Below are positions 43,554 through 53,208 of a DNA stretch of 64,000 nucleotides, in pieces (position 1 is the first letter of the stretch; each line of letters starts with the position of its first letter). The stretch covers positions 72,675 to 136,674 of the forward strand of contig JAWLCE010000006.1 in the NCBI GenBank assembly GCA_041687335.1, given 5' to 3'. Below the pieces are notes generated by a model, which saw only the letters and a list, made by a program, of their open reading frames with translations, searched no databases and was not told the origin of the DNA. The position numbers and the translations under genes are program-made. The stretch is from JAJFUE01 sp041687335. Its GTDB lineage: Bacteria; Sumerlaeota; Sumerlaeia; MVZB01.

Positions 43554-46500
43554 CTATTCGGTTCCCTCGGTGATGGTGATGCGCTCGCCGCCGCTGTTGG
43601 CGCGGATCTCGGGGACGTACATCGCGTGGACCTGGCAGGGCAGCGCGTGGAAGACCCCCGGAGTCTCGGCGCGCAGCTCGTAGCGCAGCGTGTGGCGCCC
43701 CTGCGGCATGTGGGTCAGGAAGAACGCCACCCGCTCGTCGCGCAGCTCGCGGTGCGCCCAGATCGTCCCGTCGGCCACGCCGCCGCTTTGCAGCTCGACC
43801 GGCTCCAGCCCGGCCGCCTTGAAGTCCTCGACGACGATGTATTCATAATCATTTTTGGCCTCCAGCTCCAGCTCGACCTCGATCCGGTCGCCAGGGACGA
43901 GCGGGTCGCCCTCCTCCAGCGGCTGGCGCTCGGCGCGCCATGGGCCTCCGGCCGTCGGCAGCATCTGGATGCGCCAGAAGCGTCGCGCGACGAAGGCCTC
44001 CTTGCCCGCCGGCTCGATCCGCTCCTCGCGGGTGAAGTAGCTCAGCCAGGCCGAGGCGTAGAGCGTGCCCGACCCGCGCCGGCGGATCGTCAGGGTGTTC
44101 TCGCCCGCGCGCAGCAACTCCGGCCGCACCACCACCAGCCCGTCGAACTCAAAGACGTTGCCGGCACCGACCGACAGCGTCTGGATCGGCTCGCCGTTGA
44201 GCAGCACCTCGGCGGTCCAGTCGGGGCGGGCCTCGCCGCGCACGGTGATATAGTCGGCCAGCGCGCCGATGGCGATCGCCGTATCACGGGTGTTCTTCCA
44301 GCGGTTGCCGCGCCGGTTGTTGACCAGCCAGCGCATCGCCATCTCGATCAGCTCACTGTCGGGCTCGATCGCCAGCAGCGCCCGCATCGAGAAGCTGGTC
44401 GCCTCGATGGCGCCCTGGCTCCAGCGGTAGTGGAGGCCGGGGGCGCCCCAGCGCGCGGTGCCGTTGTCCGGGTCGACCTCGACGCCGTTGCGCATGTTGC
44501 GCGCGAGGATCGCCGCCCGCTCGCCGCGCCCGCTCAGGTGGCAGGCCAGCGCGAAGAGCGCCCGCGTGTAGGGGTTCAGGCGCTCGCGGCGCGGCCAGAG
44601 CCGCTCGTGGGCCGCCGCCGTCAACTCGTCCTCGCCGGTCAGCTCGCGCGCCTGCGCCAGCGCGTAGAGCATGAAGGCGGTCAAGTCCTCCTCCTCGGCA
44701 ACGCGCACCAGCTGCAGCCGCAGATAGCCCGCCGCGCGCGTGACCACGTCGCGCCGCACGTCGACCCCCGCCTCGGCCGCCTCGGCCAGCCCCTGCACGA
44801 TGTAGGCTGTCATGTAGGGCTGGCTCTGGTCGTCGCGCCACCAGCCCCAGCCGCCGTCCTCGTGCTGGAAGTCATAGAGCCGGGCGAGGCCGGCCCGGAC
44901 CACCTCGGGCAGCTTTTCCTCCAGGTCGGGCAGCGTGAGCCCCAGCTGGCGCACCACGCGTCCGGTGATGACCGCCGGCACGAAGCGCGAGAGCGTCTGC
45001 TCGGTGCAGCCGTAGGGGAACTCCACCAGGTAGGGCAGCGCGTTGACCATCGCCCGCGCAAGGGTCGGCTCGACCCAGACCAGCAGCGTGGCGCTGCCTT
45101 CGCGGATCGCCTCGGGCACGCGCAGGGTCAGCGTGCGTTCGGCGTCGCCGGCGGGCTCGCGGATCTCGGTCGCCTGCGCGATGAACTGCTCGATGCCATA
45201 TTCATGAATGATGTAGCTGCGCTCGGCGGCGTCCGAATCGACCGTCGCCAGCGCCGTCATGCGGATCGTCGCCGTGCCGGGGGCGTCGGCGTGGACGGTC
45301 CAATCCACGCGCCGCTGTGAGCCGGCGGGGACGGTCAACTCGACCTCGCGATAGGCGGGCGCGACGGGCGAGGTGATGGCTTCAAGCCACTCGGGCCTGA
45401 CAAGCGGCCGGCCCAGAATGAACTCCTCCAGCCGCAAGCCGCCCAGCTCGATGCGTGCCGTCACGCGCTGGTCCTCCTCGGTGCGGTTGGCAATGACCGC
45501 CGAGACCACCGCCGTGTCGCCCTCGATGAAGAAGCGCGGCACCTGCGGGCGCACCATGATCGGCTTGTTGGTGCGCACGGTTTCGGTCTGCTGGCCGACG
45601 CGCGTGTCGCGGTCGACGGCGCGGCTGACGATCCGCCAGCGCGTCAGACTGTCGGGCATCGTGAAGCGCGCGGTGGCCGTGCCGTCGGCATCAGTCTCGA
45701 GCTGCGCCACCCAGTGGGCCGTCGAGCTGAAGTCGGTGCGCAGGCGCGGCTCGGCGGGCGCGTCGCCGACGGCCATGTCCATGGCCATGCCGGGGGAGGG
45801 CATCAGTGCGGCCGGCGCGCTCTCGGCCACGGCCATCCCGCCGGCCATCCGCATATTGAGGTATGATCCGTTGTCGCCGCCCAAGCCCACCCCGCTCTTG
45901 GTGACCGGGATCTCCTCGCGCAGCACGCGCTCGAACTGGCCGGGTCGACCGGGGATCGGGCGCCAGAATTCGATCGTGTAGCGCTCGGCACTGGCGCTGG
46001 CGTTCACGCCCAGCGGGCGGGTGCGGCCCCAGAAGTGGCTGCGGATGTCGGGCGCGACCTCATCCTGAATCGCCCAGACGGCGTCATCGGCCACGGCCAG
46101 GCTCAGTTCGACGCGGCCCGCCGGCCGGCCCTCGTGGTCGAGCGCGCGCAGGCGCACCTCAACCGGGTCGCCGGGGCGATATTCCTCCTGGTCGGGCTCG
46201 ATCTCGATCTCGAGCAGCCGGCGCTCGGGCGGCACCACGACCATCTTCTGGTCGCGGAAGCCCGAGTAGTCATACATGGACAGCGCGGTCAGGTGGATGT
46301 TGGGCTCGAAGTCCTCGCCCACCTCGATGGCGACCAGCTGCGCGGTGCCCTCCATGCGCACGATCCGTTCCTGCAGGATCGTCTCGGCCTCGACGCCCAG
46401 CCAGACCGCCACCCCCGGCCGGCGCGTCACGACCAGCGCCTGGATCGTCTCGCCGCGCGCGTAGCTGCGCTGGTCGAGGATGATCTCGACCCCGCCCGAG

Positions 46501-49340
46501 CGGTAGCCGACGGCGGTCGTGTCGCGGCCGGCGACGAAGACCGTCGTCTCGCCCTCGACCTGCTCGCCGAAGGCGTCGGTCGCCACGAACTTGACGAGGT
46601 AATAGCCGTCGCGTTCGGGGGTGAACTCGATCCGGCCGCGCCCCTGCGCGTCGGTGGAGGCCGGCTGCGTGAAGAGCAGGGTGTCGTCGTAGCCGGGCTC
46701 GGGCTCCCCCTTGGCCGATTTCTTCTCGGGGTTCCACTCGCGGCGGAAGATGCGGGCCAGGCCCGTCGCCGCCACCGGCTGCTCGTTGGGGTCGAGCGTG
46801 CGCAGCTCGACGCGCACCGGGTCGCCCGGCAGGAACAGGTAGCGCTCGGGCTCCAGGTAGGGCTTGAACTGCGTCAGGGCGGCCTTGATCGAGCCCGAGC
46901 CGCTGACCTCACGCCGCGACAGGTCGGTCACGCGCGCCTCGACGCGATAGGTATAGCCCCACAGCCCTTCCTCGCGGGCGGCGGCGACCTCTTCGGCCGA
47001 CAGCGCGCCGGCCTCCAGCCGCGCCGCGCCGTCCTCGTCCAGCGTGACCGTCGTGCTCAGCACGACCTCCTCGGGCTCATGCACCGGCCAGATGCCGGGG
47101 TGGCGCATCGCGTGGCTGCCATCGACGGTCCCCAGCAGCCAGTCGTGGCGGAAGGGCGGGAACCAGCGCGGCCGGAAGGGGGCGCGGTGGACGACGATCT
47201 CGGCCGTGGCGCCCGCCAGCGGGCCGCCATGGTAATACTCGGCGCGCACGCTGAAGGGGATCGGCGTGCCCAGCCGGAAGGGACCGGCCGCCGGCTCGAC
47301 CTCGACGATGAACTCGGGCAGGCGGTATTCCTCCAGCCGGGCAAGCTGGCTGGCCGCCAGCACGCGCTCGGCGGGGGCATCCTCGAGCAGCTCGAGCATC
47401 AGCATGCCGAGTGCGACCTCGCGGCCGAGGGTCAGCTCGCCGGCCAGCGTGCCGTAGTCATTGATCGGCAGGGTCGCGTCGTGGACGACCTCGCCGCGCG
47501 CGTCGCGCACGCGCACGCGGTAGCTCGCCGCGTCGGGGATTTCGGGGCGCTCGCCATCCATGCGCCGCACGATCGCCTTGAAGCGGATCGGCTCGCCGGG
47601 CCGGTAGGCCGGCCGGTCGCTGGTGGCGTAAATCGAGAGCTGCTCGTGCCGAATCATCTCGCCGCCGTGCATCGAACGGTAGTCGCCCCACTGCTGGAGC
47701 GCGGCCCATTCCTCGCCGCGGCGGGCAAAGACGAAGGTCCGCGCCTCGTGGGGCTGAATGAACTGCTGGACGGCCTTTAGTGCGCCGGTGGCATCGTCCG
47801 GCGGCGGCAGCTGCACGCGGGCGCGGCCATCGGCGTCGGTAACCGCGCGCAGCTCGTGCAGCAGGATGTGCCGGCTGGCGCGCGATCGCCGCTCCAGCCC
47901 CCAGACCGCCACGATCACCTCGGCTTCGGCCACCGGCTGGCCGTCGGCGGCATCGGCCACGAAAATTTCGACCGCGCCATCATGGGTTTTGGCCGCCACG
48001 GCCAGCGCGCTGACAAAGAAAGGCTCGGCCGTGACCCGCTCGCTCAGGCGGGGGGAATCAACTGCGGCCCGATAAATGCCCGGCTCCAGCGGTTCCAGGT
48101 AAAGCGAGAGCGCGCGCGGCATGAAGCGTCCCTCATCGATCAGGCCCTCGACCTCGCGCTCGTGCACCAGCCGCCCCGGCAGGCTGCGCATCCGTTCGGG
48201 GTCCTGGTCAATAAAGGGGGCGTGGGCGAGATAATCGGCCGGCTCGATGCGCTCCAGCCGCAGCGTTGCGCGCTCGACGTTGCGGTAGTTGAGCTGGACG
48301 TGGATGTGGGAGCCGGGGGCGAAGGCGCGCGCCAGCCCCAGGTCGATGCGCGGCTGGGTCGTGACCTCCAGCAGCCGCCCGGCCTGCTCGTGATACTCGC
48401 TCTCGCCGGGGCGGTAGATTTCTAGCAATTGCCGCCATAGCTCGACCGCATCAGGAAAGCGCTGGACGTTGTTGAAGTGCATCGAGAGCTGCCAGATCGC
48501 GTCATCGGTAAACTCGTGGCGCGGCTCGATCGCGATCGCCTGGCGGAAATAGTCGATCGCCTGCTCGCGCCGCTCCTCGCGCAGCGCCTCCTCCTGGGCG
48601 CGGTCGCCGTCGTTCAGGTGCAGCCGCCCCATGAGGTAGAGCGCCCGGCCACGCACGGCCGGCTCGTTGGAGGCGCGCAGGATGTTGCGCAGCGCCTCGC
48701 GGGCGATCTCAAAGGCGGTCGGTTCCTGCGGGGGCGGCAATGGCGGAATGATCATGCGTCCGGGGGCAACTACGCCGCGCCCTGGCCGTGGACGCGGCAG
48801 CGGGATCGGCGGCGGCTCGATCGGACCGACGCGGTCGACCAGGAACTCGGCGATCTTGAAGTTCAACTCGAGATAGCGTTCGGCGGCGGCGGGGTCGGTG
48901 GAGCGCCCCCAGATGTCGCGCGCCACGATCCAGGGCTCCACCACGGGGCGCCATTCCTGCCAGTGCATGCCCAGCTCGACCCGCAGCTCGCCCAGCGATT
49001 CGGCCGCCTCGGCGCGCAGCGGGGGCTGCTCCTCCAAGTCTTCGACCAACCGGCGCAGGCGCAGCTCGGCCTGTTGCATCGGCTCGCGCCCGGCGCGCTC
49101 GCGCCAGAGGCTGTCTGCGGCCCGCACCCGCGCGGCGGCGCGCAGCTCCGGCGCGGCGTCCTCCAGCTCGGCCAGCTGCTCATAAAGCTCGCGCGCCAAC
49201 TGGTGGGAGCCTTCGGCTCGCAGGGCATCGGCACGGGCCAGCAGCTCGGCCGGGGCCGTCGGCGAGGGCTCGGGCGCCGCGACGGCCAACGCCGTCAGGG
49301 CCAGGATCGCAAGGCACGAAAGCAGGAAACGCCGTGGCAT
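43554..49340 (-). CDS. Bacterial alpha-2-macroglobulin with thioester
   Basis: 1928-residue exported protease trap. Signal peptide MPRRFLLSCLAILALTALAV ending AAP; there is no proper lipobox, so it is probably soluble or differently anchored, unlike lipoprotein YfhM. The N-terminus (about 30-330) has TPR-like helices (ADALRAEGSHQLARELYEQL; EQAIDYFRQAIAIEPRHEF). Macroglobulin-like beta domains follow, then the central A2M domain. The thioester motif GCTEQT has its Cys at 1445 in a toroid domain with YDFQHEDGGWGWWRDDQSQP. The thioester covalently captures proteases that cut the bait region. A penicillin-binding protein 1C gene, the frequent partner, is not in view. Confidence 0.9.
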   Translation of the reverse strand: MPRRFLLSCLAILALTALAVAAPEPSPTAPAELLARADALRAEGSHQLARELYEQLAELEDAAPELRAAARVRAADSLWRERAGREPMQQAELRLRRLVEDLEEQPPLRAEAAESLGELRVELGMHWQEWRPVVEPWIVARDIWGRSTDPAAAERYLELNFKIAEFLVDRVGPIEPPPIPLPRPRPGRGVVAPGRMIIPPLPPPQEPTAFEIAREALRNILRASNEPAVRGRALYLMGRLHLNDGDRAQEEALREERREQAIDYFRQAIAIEPRHEFTDDAIWQLSMHFNNVQRFPDAVELWRQLLEIYRPGESEYHEQAGRLLEVTTQPRIDLGLARAFAPGSHIHVQLNYRNVERATLRLERIEPADYLAHAPFIDQDPERMRSLPGRLVHEREVEGLIDEGRFMPRALSLYLEPLEPGIYRAAVDSPRLSERVTAEPFFVSALAVAAKTHDGAVEIFVADAADGQPVAEAEVIVAVWGLERRSRASRHILLHELRAVTDADGRARVQLPPPDDATGALKAVQQFIQPHEARTFVFARRGEEWAALQQWGDYRSMHGGEMIRHEQLSIYATSDRPAYRPGEPIRFKAIVRRMDGERPEIPDAASYRVRVRDARGEVVHDATLPINDYGTLAGELTLGREVALGMLMLELLEDAPAERVLAASQLARLEEYRLPEFIVEVEPAAGPFRLGTPIPFSVRAEYYHGGPLAGATAEIVVHRAPFRPRWFPPFRHDWLLGTVDGSHAMRHPGIWPVHEPEEVVLSTTVTLDEDGAARLEAGALSAEEVAAAREEGLWGYTYRVEARVTDLSRREVSGSGSIKAALTQFKPYLEPERYLFLPGDPVRVELRTLDPNEQPVAATGLARIFRREWNPEKKSAKGEPEPGYDDTLLFTQPASTDAQGRGRIEFTPERDGYYLVKFVATDAFGEQVEGETTVFVAGRDTTAVGYRSGGVEIILDQRSYARGETIQALVVTRRPGVAVWLGVEAETILQERIVRMEGTAQLVAIEVGEDFEPNIHLTALSMYDYSGFRDQKMVVVPPERRLLEIEIEPDQEEYRPGDPVEVRLRALDHEGRPAGRVELSLAVADDAVWAIQDEVAPDIRSHFWGRTRPLGVNASASAERYTIEFWRPIPGRPGQFERVLREEIPVTKSGVGLGGDNGSYLNMRMAGGMAVAESAPAALMPSPGMAMDMAVGDAPAEPRLRTDFSSTAHWVAQLETDADGTATARFTMPDSLTRWRIVSRAVDRDTRVGQQTETVRTNKPIMVRPQVPRFFIEGDTAVVSAVIANRTEEDQRVTARIELGGLRLEEFILGRPLVRPEWLEAITSPVAPAYREVELTVPAGSQRRVDWTVHADAPGTATIRMTALATVDSDAAERSYIIHEYGIEQFIAQATEIREPAGDAERTLTLRVPEAIREGSATLLVWVEPTLARAMVNALPYLVEFPYGCTEQTLSRFVPAVITGRVVRQLGLTLPDLEEKLPEVVRAGLARLYDFQHEDGGWGWWRDDQSQPYMTAYIVQGLAEAAEAGVDVRRDVVTRAAGYLRLQLVRVAEEEDLTAFMLYALAQARELTGEDELTAAAHERLWPRRERLNPYTRALFALACHLSGRGERAAILARNMRNGVEVDPDNGTARWGAPGLHYRWSQGAIEATSFSMRALLAIEPDSELIEMAMRWLVNNRRGNRWKNTRDTAIAIGALADYITVRGEARPDWTAEVLLNGEPIQTLSVGAGNVFEFDGLVVVRPELLRAGENTLTIRRRGSGTLYASAWLSYFTREERIEPAGKEAFVARRFWRIQMLPTAGGPWRAERQPLEEGDPLVPGDRIEVELELEAKNDYEYIVVEDFKAAGLEPVELQSGGVADGTIWAHRELRDERVAFFLTHMPQGRHTLRYELRAETPGVFHALPCQVHAMYVPEIRANSGGERITITEGTE

Positions 49341-49589
49341 GGGAATATCCTCCGCGCGTGGGTCATCTTCAAGGACTGGAGACTCAGTGGCGGGGAAAGT
49401 TGTTCCGCAGCCGCCACAATGTTTCCTCTTGCGGGAAACTTAATCTTACCTGAATATCCAACCATCACAACATAGTGGGATTTCCGCAGAATGCGGGTCC
49501 TGAATTTAAATAAACTCCTTTCGGCTCAAAATTTCTCTTGGCGGCCATGAGGGGCTCGTTTAGTATCCCAAAACCAAAGGGGTGCAGCC
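49341..49589. promoter_or_regulatory. Divergent intergenic region, alpha-2-macroglobulin / pyrF
   Basis: 249 bases separating the two outward-facing genes; AT-richer than the surroundings (49430-49560), as expected for promoters. AAAGGGG lies seven bases before the pyrF ATG. No specific operator recognised. Confidence 0.45.
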
Positions 49590-50402
49590 ATGAACACCTT
49601 TTTTCAGAAATTGGCCGGCCGCTGTGATGCGATCGGCTCAAGTTTGTGCATCGGGATTGATCCTGATCCCGATCGGCTGCCGACTCACTTGGGGCAGGGG
49701 ATCGAGGCCACCCGCCGCTTCTGTATCGAGATCGTTGAGGCCACCGCACCCTTCGCCGCCGCCTTTAAGCCCAACCTGGCCTTCTTCGAATCACTCGGCA
49801 TCGAGGGATTTGCCGTGCTGGCCGATGTCATGGGCCACGTCCCCGACGGTGTGCCCATCATCTTGGACGCCAAGCGCGGCGACATTGGTTCCACCGGCCG
49901 CCATTATGCCCGGGCGCTGTTTGAGCGCCTTGGCGCCGATGCCGTCACGGTCAACCCCTACATGGGCCGCGATGCCGTCGAGCCCTTCTTGGGCTATCCC
50001 GGCAAAGGCGTCTACCTGCTTTGCCTGACTTCCAACCCTGGGGCGGGCGATTTTCAGCTAAAAAACGATCTGTTCATACGCGTGGCGATCAAGGCCGGCG
50101 AGTGGAACAGCGGCGGTGAGATCGGACTGGTGGTCGGCGCCACCCAGCCGATGCATCTGACCTCGGTTTATACGGTGGCGCCCTCGCTGCCGCTGCTGCT
50201 GCCCGGCGTTGGCGCGCAGGGGGGCGCGCCCGACCAGATTCTGGGCGCCCTGCCGCCGTTGCCGCGCCATCACCTGCTGTTCAATGTCTCGCGCGCGATT
50301 ATTTATGCCAGCTCCGATGAAAATTTCGCCTCCGCCGCCGCCCGCGCGGCCGAGGCCCAACGCAACTCCATTGAAGCCGCCGCCAACCGCAGCCATGTCT
50401 GA
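49590..50402 (+). CDS. pyrF: Orotidine 5'-phosphate decarboxylase
   Basis: 270 residues, TIM barrel, final step of UMP synthesis: decarboxylates OMP. The catalytic D-x-K-x2-D tetrad region is LDAKRGDIGST (Asp93, Lys95, Asp98). The longer size, CIGIDPDPDRLP at the N-terminus and PYMGRDAVEPFLGYPGKGVY place it in the long (type 2) group. C-terminal LPGVGAQGGAPDQIL is the phosphate-binding part. AAAGGGG precedes ATG 49590. It overlaps or closely precedes the methyltransferase gene, forming the start of a + strand run. Confidence 0.93.
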   Translation: MNTFFQKLAGRCDAIGSSLCIGIDPDPDRLPTHLGQGIEATRRFCIEIVEATAPFAAAFKPNLAFFESLGIEGFAVLADVMGHVPDGVPIILDAKRGDIGSTGRHYARALFERLGADAVTVNPYMGRDAVEPFLGYPGKGVYLLCLTSNPGAGDFQLKNDLFIRVAIKAGEWNSGGEIGLVVGATQPMHLTSVYTVAPSLPLLLPGVGAQGGAPDQILGALPPLPRHHLLFNVSRAIIYASSDENFASAAARAAEAQRNSIEAAANRSHV

Positions 50403-50436
50403 GGTCGGTCTATCTGGCCAGCCGAAAGGTGCCTTG

Positions 50437-51183
50437 ATGCAGCCCGTCAACCATTGGCAACAGTTTCATGACCGGGAGGCTCCGGTCTACGACCAGCAAC
50501 CCTATACCCATAACACCATCCACGAGGTCGATTTCCTGATCGAGCACCTCGGGCTGGCGCCGGGCCAAAGCATCCTGGACTTGGGGTGCGGCACCGGGCG
50601 CCATGCCATCGAGCTGGCGCGCCGGGGCTATGCGGTCACCGGTCTGGACCTCTCGGCGGGCATGCTGGCCCAGGCGCGTGCAAAGGCCCTTCAGGCCGAT
50701 GTGCAGATCGAATGGATTCAGGACGATGCGACGAAGTTTGTGCTGGAGCCGCGCTTTGAGGCCGTCATCTGCCTGTGCGAAGGCTCGTTTGGCCTGCTGA
50801 CGGCCGCGGATGATCCCAACGAGCAGCCGCTGGCGATCCTGCGAAACGTTCACCATGCCCTCAAGCCGGGCGGCCGCACGCTGTTCACCGTGCTCAATGG
50901 CTTCAAGGCGATCCGTCAGGCCTCGCAGGAGGATGTCGGGCAGGGCCGATTCGACCCGCTGACGCTCTCCACCCTGACCGATCTGGCCCCCGAGCCGGAT
51001 GGCGCGCCGCTGCGCCTGCGCGAGCGCTGGTTCCTCCCCACCGAGCTGCGTCTGTTGTTTGAGCTGGCGGGGTTGAGCGTGCTGCATGTCTGGGGCGGTA
51101 CCGCCGGCAGCTGGAACAGGCAGCCGATCGAGCTGGAGGAGTTCGAAATCATGATCATCGCCCAGAAACCAGTGGTAAACTGA
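50437..51183 (+). CDS. SAM-dependent class I methyltransferase
   Basis: 248 residues, Rossmann-type. Motif I is SILDLGCGTGRHAIELARRG, followed by VTGLDLSAGMLAQAR and the motif IV region ICLCEGSFGLL. C-terminal RERWFLPTELRLLFELAGLS fits small-molecule methyltransferases of the UbiE/YcgJ kind. I favour ATG 50437 because AAAGG lies about seven bases upstream. ATG at 50395, overlapping pyrF by eight bases, would add 14 residues. Substrate unknown. The pseudopilin gene starts one base after its stop. Confidence 0.82.
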   Translation: MQPVNHWQQFHDREAPVYDQQPYTHNTIHEVDFLIEHLGLAPGQSILDLGCGTGRHAIELARRGYAVTGLDLSAGMLAQARAKALQADVQIEWIQDDATKFVLEPRFEAVICLCEGSFGLLTAADDPNEQPLAILRNVHHALKPGGRTLFTVLNGFKAIRQASQEDVGQGRFDPLTLSTLTDLAPEPDGAPLRLRERWFLPTELRLLFELAGLSVLHVWGGTAGSWNRQPIELEEFEIMIIAQKPVVN

Positions 51184-51184
51184 C

Positions 51185-51838
51185 GTGCTCAAGCGCAGGG
51201 GCTTCACCCTCATTGAGTTGCTTATCGTGGTGGCGATCATCGGCATCCTGGCGGCCGTGGCGCTGCCCAACATGCTCGAGGCGCGCAGGCGGGCGCTGGT
51301 CGCCCGCGTTCAATCCGACCATCGCATCCTGACCCTCGCGCTCGAATCCTACCGCGTCGATTGCGGCGCCTACCCCAGCGCCGAGAGCAACGGCACCGTC
51401 AAATGGTTGAGCTGGATGACCACACCGGTGGCCTACCTGGCGACGGCGGAGCTGGAGGACCCCTTCTCCGACGGCGCCGACCCCGCCGACCTGGCGACGC
51501 TGCGATCCTATAAATTTTACCGTTATTACGGCTTCAACGAGATGGGGTATGTCAACGCCTGTAACATTAATGGCGAGCTGTTGGGGGTCTATACCCCCCC
51601 CGGCGAGCCGCGCCTGCGGGCCTACGTCCTGTTCAGTCATGGCCCCGACATGATCCGCACCACCGACGAGCAGGGGCGCACCCTCCTTGCGAGTGAAAAC
51701 CTCTTCGCCCCCGCGCGTTTCATTGATTTTATTTATGATCCAACCAATGGCAGCGTCAGCGGCGGCGAAATCCTGCGGCTGGGCGGCGAACCGGTCGGCC
51801 GTCCCGTCCCCGCGTTGCGGCTGATCCCCTCGCGCTGA
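51185..51838 (+). CDS. Type II secretion / type IV pilus-like pseudopilin
   Basis: 217 residues. Class III signal: LKRRG, cleavage after Gly6, then FTLIELLIVVAIIGILAAVAL with the Glu at mature position 5 and a single membrane helix; N-methylation of Phe7 is expected. The segment ARVQSDHRILTLALESYRVD followed by GAYPSAESNG is GspG-like. GTG start at 51185. No other secretion genes are adjacent, so it is one of the scattered prepilin-like proteins typical of some PVC-related lineages. Partner machinery unknown. Confidence 0.85.
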   Translation: MLKRRGFTLIELLIVVAIIGILAAVALPNMLEARRRALVARVQSDHRILTLALESYRVDCGAYPSAESNGTVKWLSWMTTPVAYLATAELEDPFSDGADPADLATLRSYKFYRYYGFNEMGYVNACNINGELLGVYTPPGEPRLRAYVLFSHGPDMIRTTDEQGRTLLASENLFAPARFIDFIYDPTNGSVSGGEILRLGGEPVGRPVPALRLIPSR

Positions 51839-51932
51839 GCGGGCCGGCGGGGCACTCCAGTCGTTGACACTGGGGCGCTTGACGTGGCTAAATTTGGGGC
51901 GCTCCGGACGCAGCGTGGGAGGAACCGACGCC

Positions 51933-53204
51933 TTGGCCCGCATCTTACGCCTTTATGTTATTCGTGAAATCCTCACCCCGACGGTGATGGCGCTGGTCAC
52001 GATCACGCTGATGCTGATCATGCGCGAGATTTACCAACTGGTCGACCTGATCATGCAACCGGGGGTCTCGCTGCGCCAGGTGCTGGGCGTGATGGGCTCA
52101 CTGCTCCCCTCGGTGCTGATCTTCTGCGCCCCGATGGCGATCCTGATCGGGGTCATTATCGGCGTGGGCCGGATGGTGCTGGATCGCGAGATTCTGGCGA
52201 TGCGCGCCAGCGGGCTGAACCTGCTGAGCGTCTTTGCCCCCACGCTGGGGCTGGCGGCGGTGGCTAGCCTGCTGATCCTGTTCTTGTCTGCAACCTACAT
52301 TCCCCACACGATCGTGCGGATGCTCAACCACCTGGAGGACCTGACCCGGGCGGTGATCACCTCGCTGGAGCCCGGGCGCTTCTACGAGAGCGACAAGCTG
52401 GGGCTGGGCAAGGGCGCCAAGGATGAATTCATCCTCTACTTCCGTGAATATGAGCCGGATCGTCAAGGAATGCGGGGGATCGTGCTCAAGCTGGAGGCTG
52501 ACAACCTCAACCTGCTCGACGAGCAGAACTTCGGCCGCCCCGGCGAGGAGAGCGAGCAGACCAACCCGCTGCCGGTCAGCGACGCGATGTTTCCGGCTGA
52601 CCTCACCGGCGAGGAGCGAGCCTATGCCGCCGAGCTGGCCGCCGCCGGCCGCGACCATGACCTGACGACGGTGTTTGCCAGCTCCGGGCGCATCGATGTG
52701 GGCATCAGGGACAGCGAGTCCGACGGCGCCAAGAAGCTGTCGCTGCTGCTGACGCTCAAGAATGGCTCAATGCACCAGAAGTCGGCCGACAGCACCAATC
52801 CGCAATATATCACCAGCCAGTTTGAAGATTTCGAGATGTTCCAGATGCGCGAGGCCGCCATCCAGAAGGAGGCGCGCGCGCTGACCAATCTCGAGCTGCG
52901 CTCGGATCTGCAGGGCTGGGCCGGTTCGGCGATGCGCGAGATCGTGGACCGCCAGGCGCGCGGCTGGGCCTTTTTCGTTTTTACGCTCATCGGCATTCCG
53001 CTGGCGATCCGCACGCGGCTGGGCGGCAAATCGTGGGCCATTTTGCTCGCAATCATGCTGATGCTCGTTTACTTTGTGCTGATGCAAATGGGGCTGACCA
53101 TGATCGACAACGGCAAGCCGTTGGGGATCGCGGTGGCCTTCCTGCCCAACCTGCTGTTCCTGATGGTGGGAGTGGTGTTGTGGTGGCAGACCCTGAGGAG
53201 TTGA
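51933..53204 (+). CDS. LptF/LptG-family permease (YjgP/YjgQ)
   Basis: 423 residues, inner-membrane subunit of the LPS transport ABC complex. Three N-terminal helices (LYVIREILTPTVMALVTITL; VLIFCAPMAILIGVIIGVG; TLGLAAVASLLILFLSATYI), a periplasmic beta-jellyroll region (about 130-320), then three C-terminal helices (AFFVFTLIGIPLAIRTRLGG; AILLAIMLMLVYFVLMQMGL; LPNLLFLMVGVVLWWQ). I use TTG at 51933, with GGGAGG about ten bases upstream; the frame opens at 51864. Only one permease is here; its F/G partner and LptB are outside the window. The gene for LptD follows after four bases. Confidence 0.87.
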   Translation: MARILRLYVIREILTPTVMALVTITLMLIMREIYQLVDLIMQPGVSLRQVLGVMGSLLPSVLIFCAPMAILIGVIIGVGRMVLDREILAMRASGLNLLSVFAPTLGLAAVASLLILFLSATYIPHTIVRMLNHLEDLTRAVITSLEPGRFYESDKLGLGKGAKDEFILYFREYEPDRQGMRGIVLKLEADNLNLLDEQNFGRPGEESEQTNPLPVSDAMFPADLTGEERAYAAELAAAGRDHDLTTVFASSGRIDVGIRDSESDGAKKLSLLLTLKNGSMHQKSADSTNPQYITSQFEDFEMFQMREAAIQKEARALTNLELRSDLQGWAGSAMREIVDRQARGWAFFVFTLIGIPLAIRTRLGGKSWAILLAIMLMLVYFVLMQMGLTMIDNGKPLGIAVAFLPNLLFLMVGVVLWWQTLRS

Positions 53205-53208
53205 ACCG

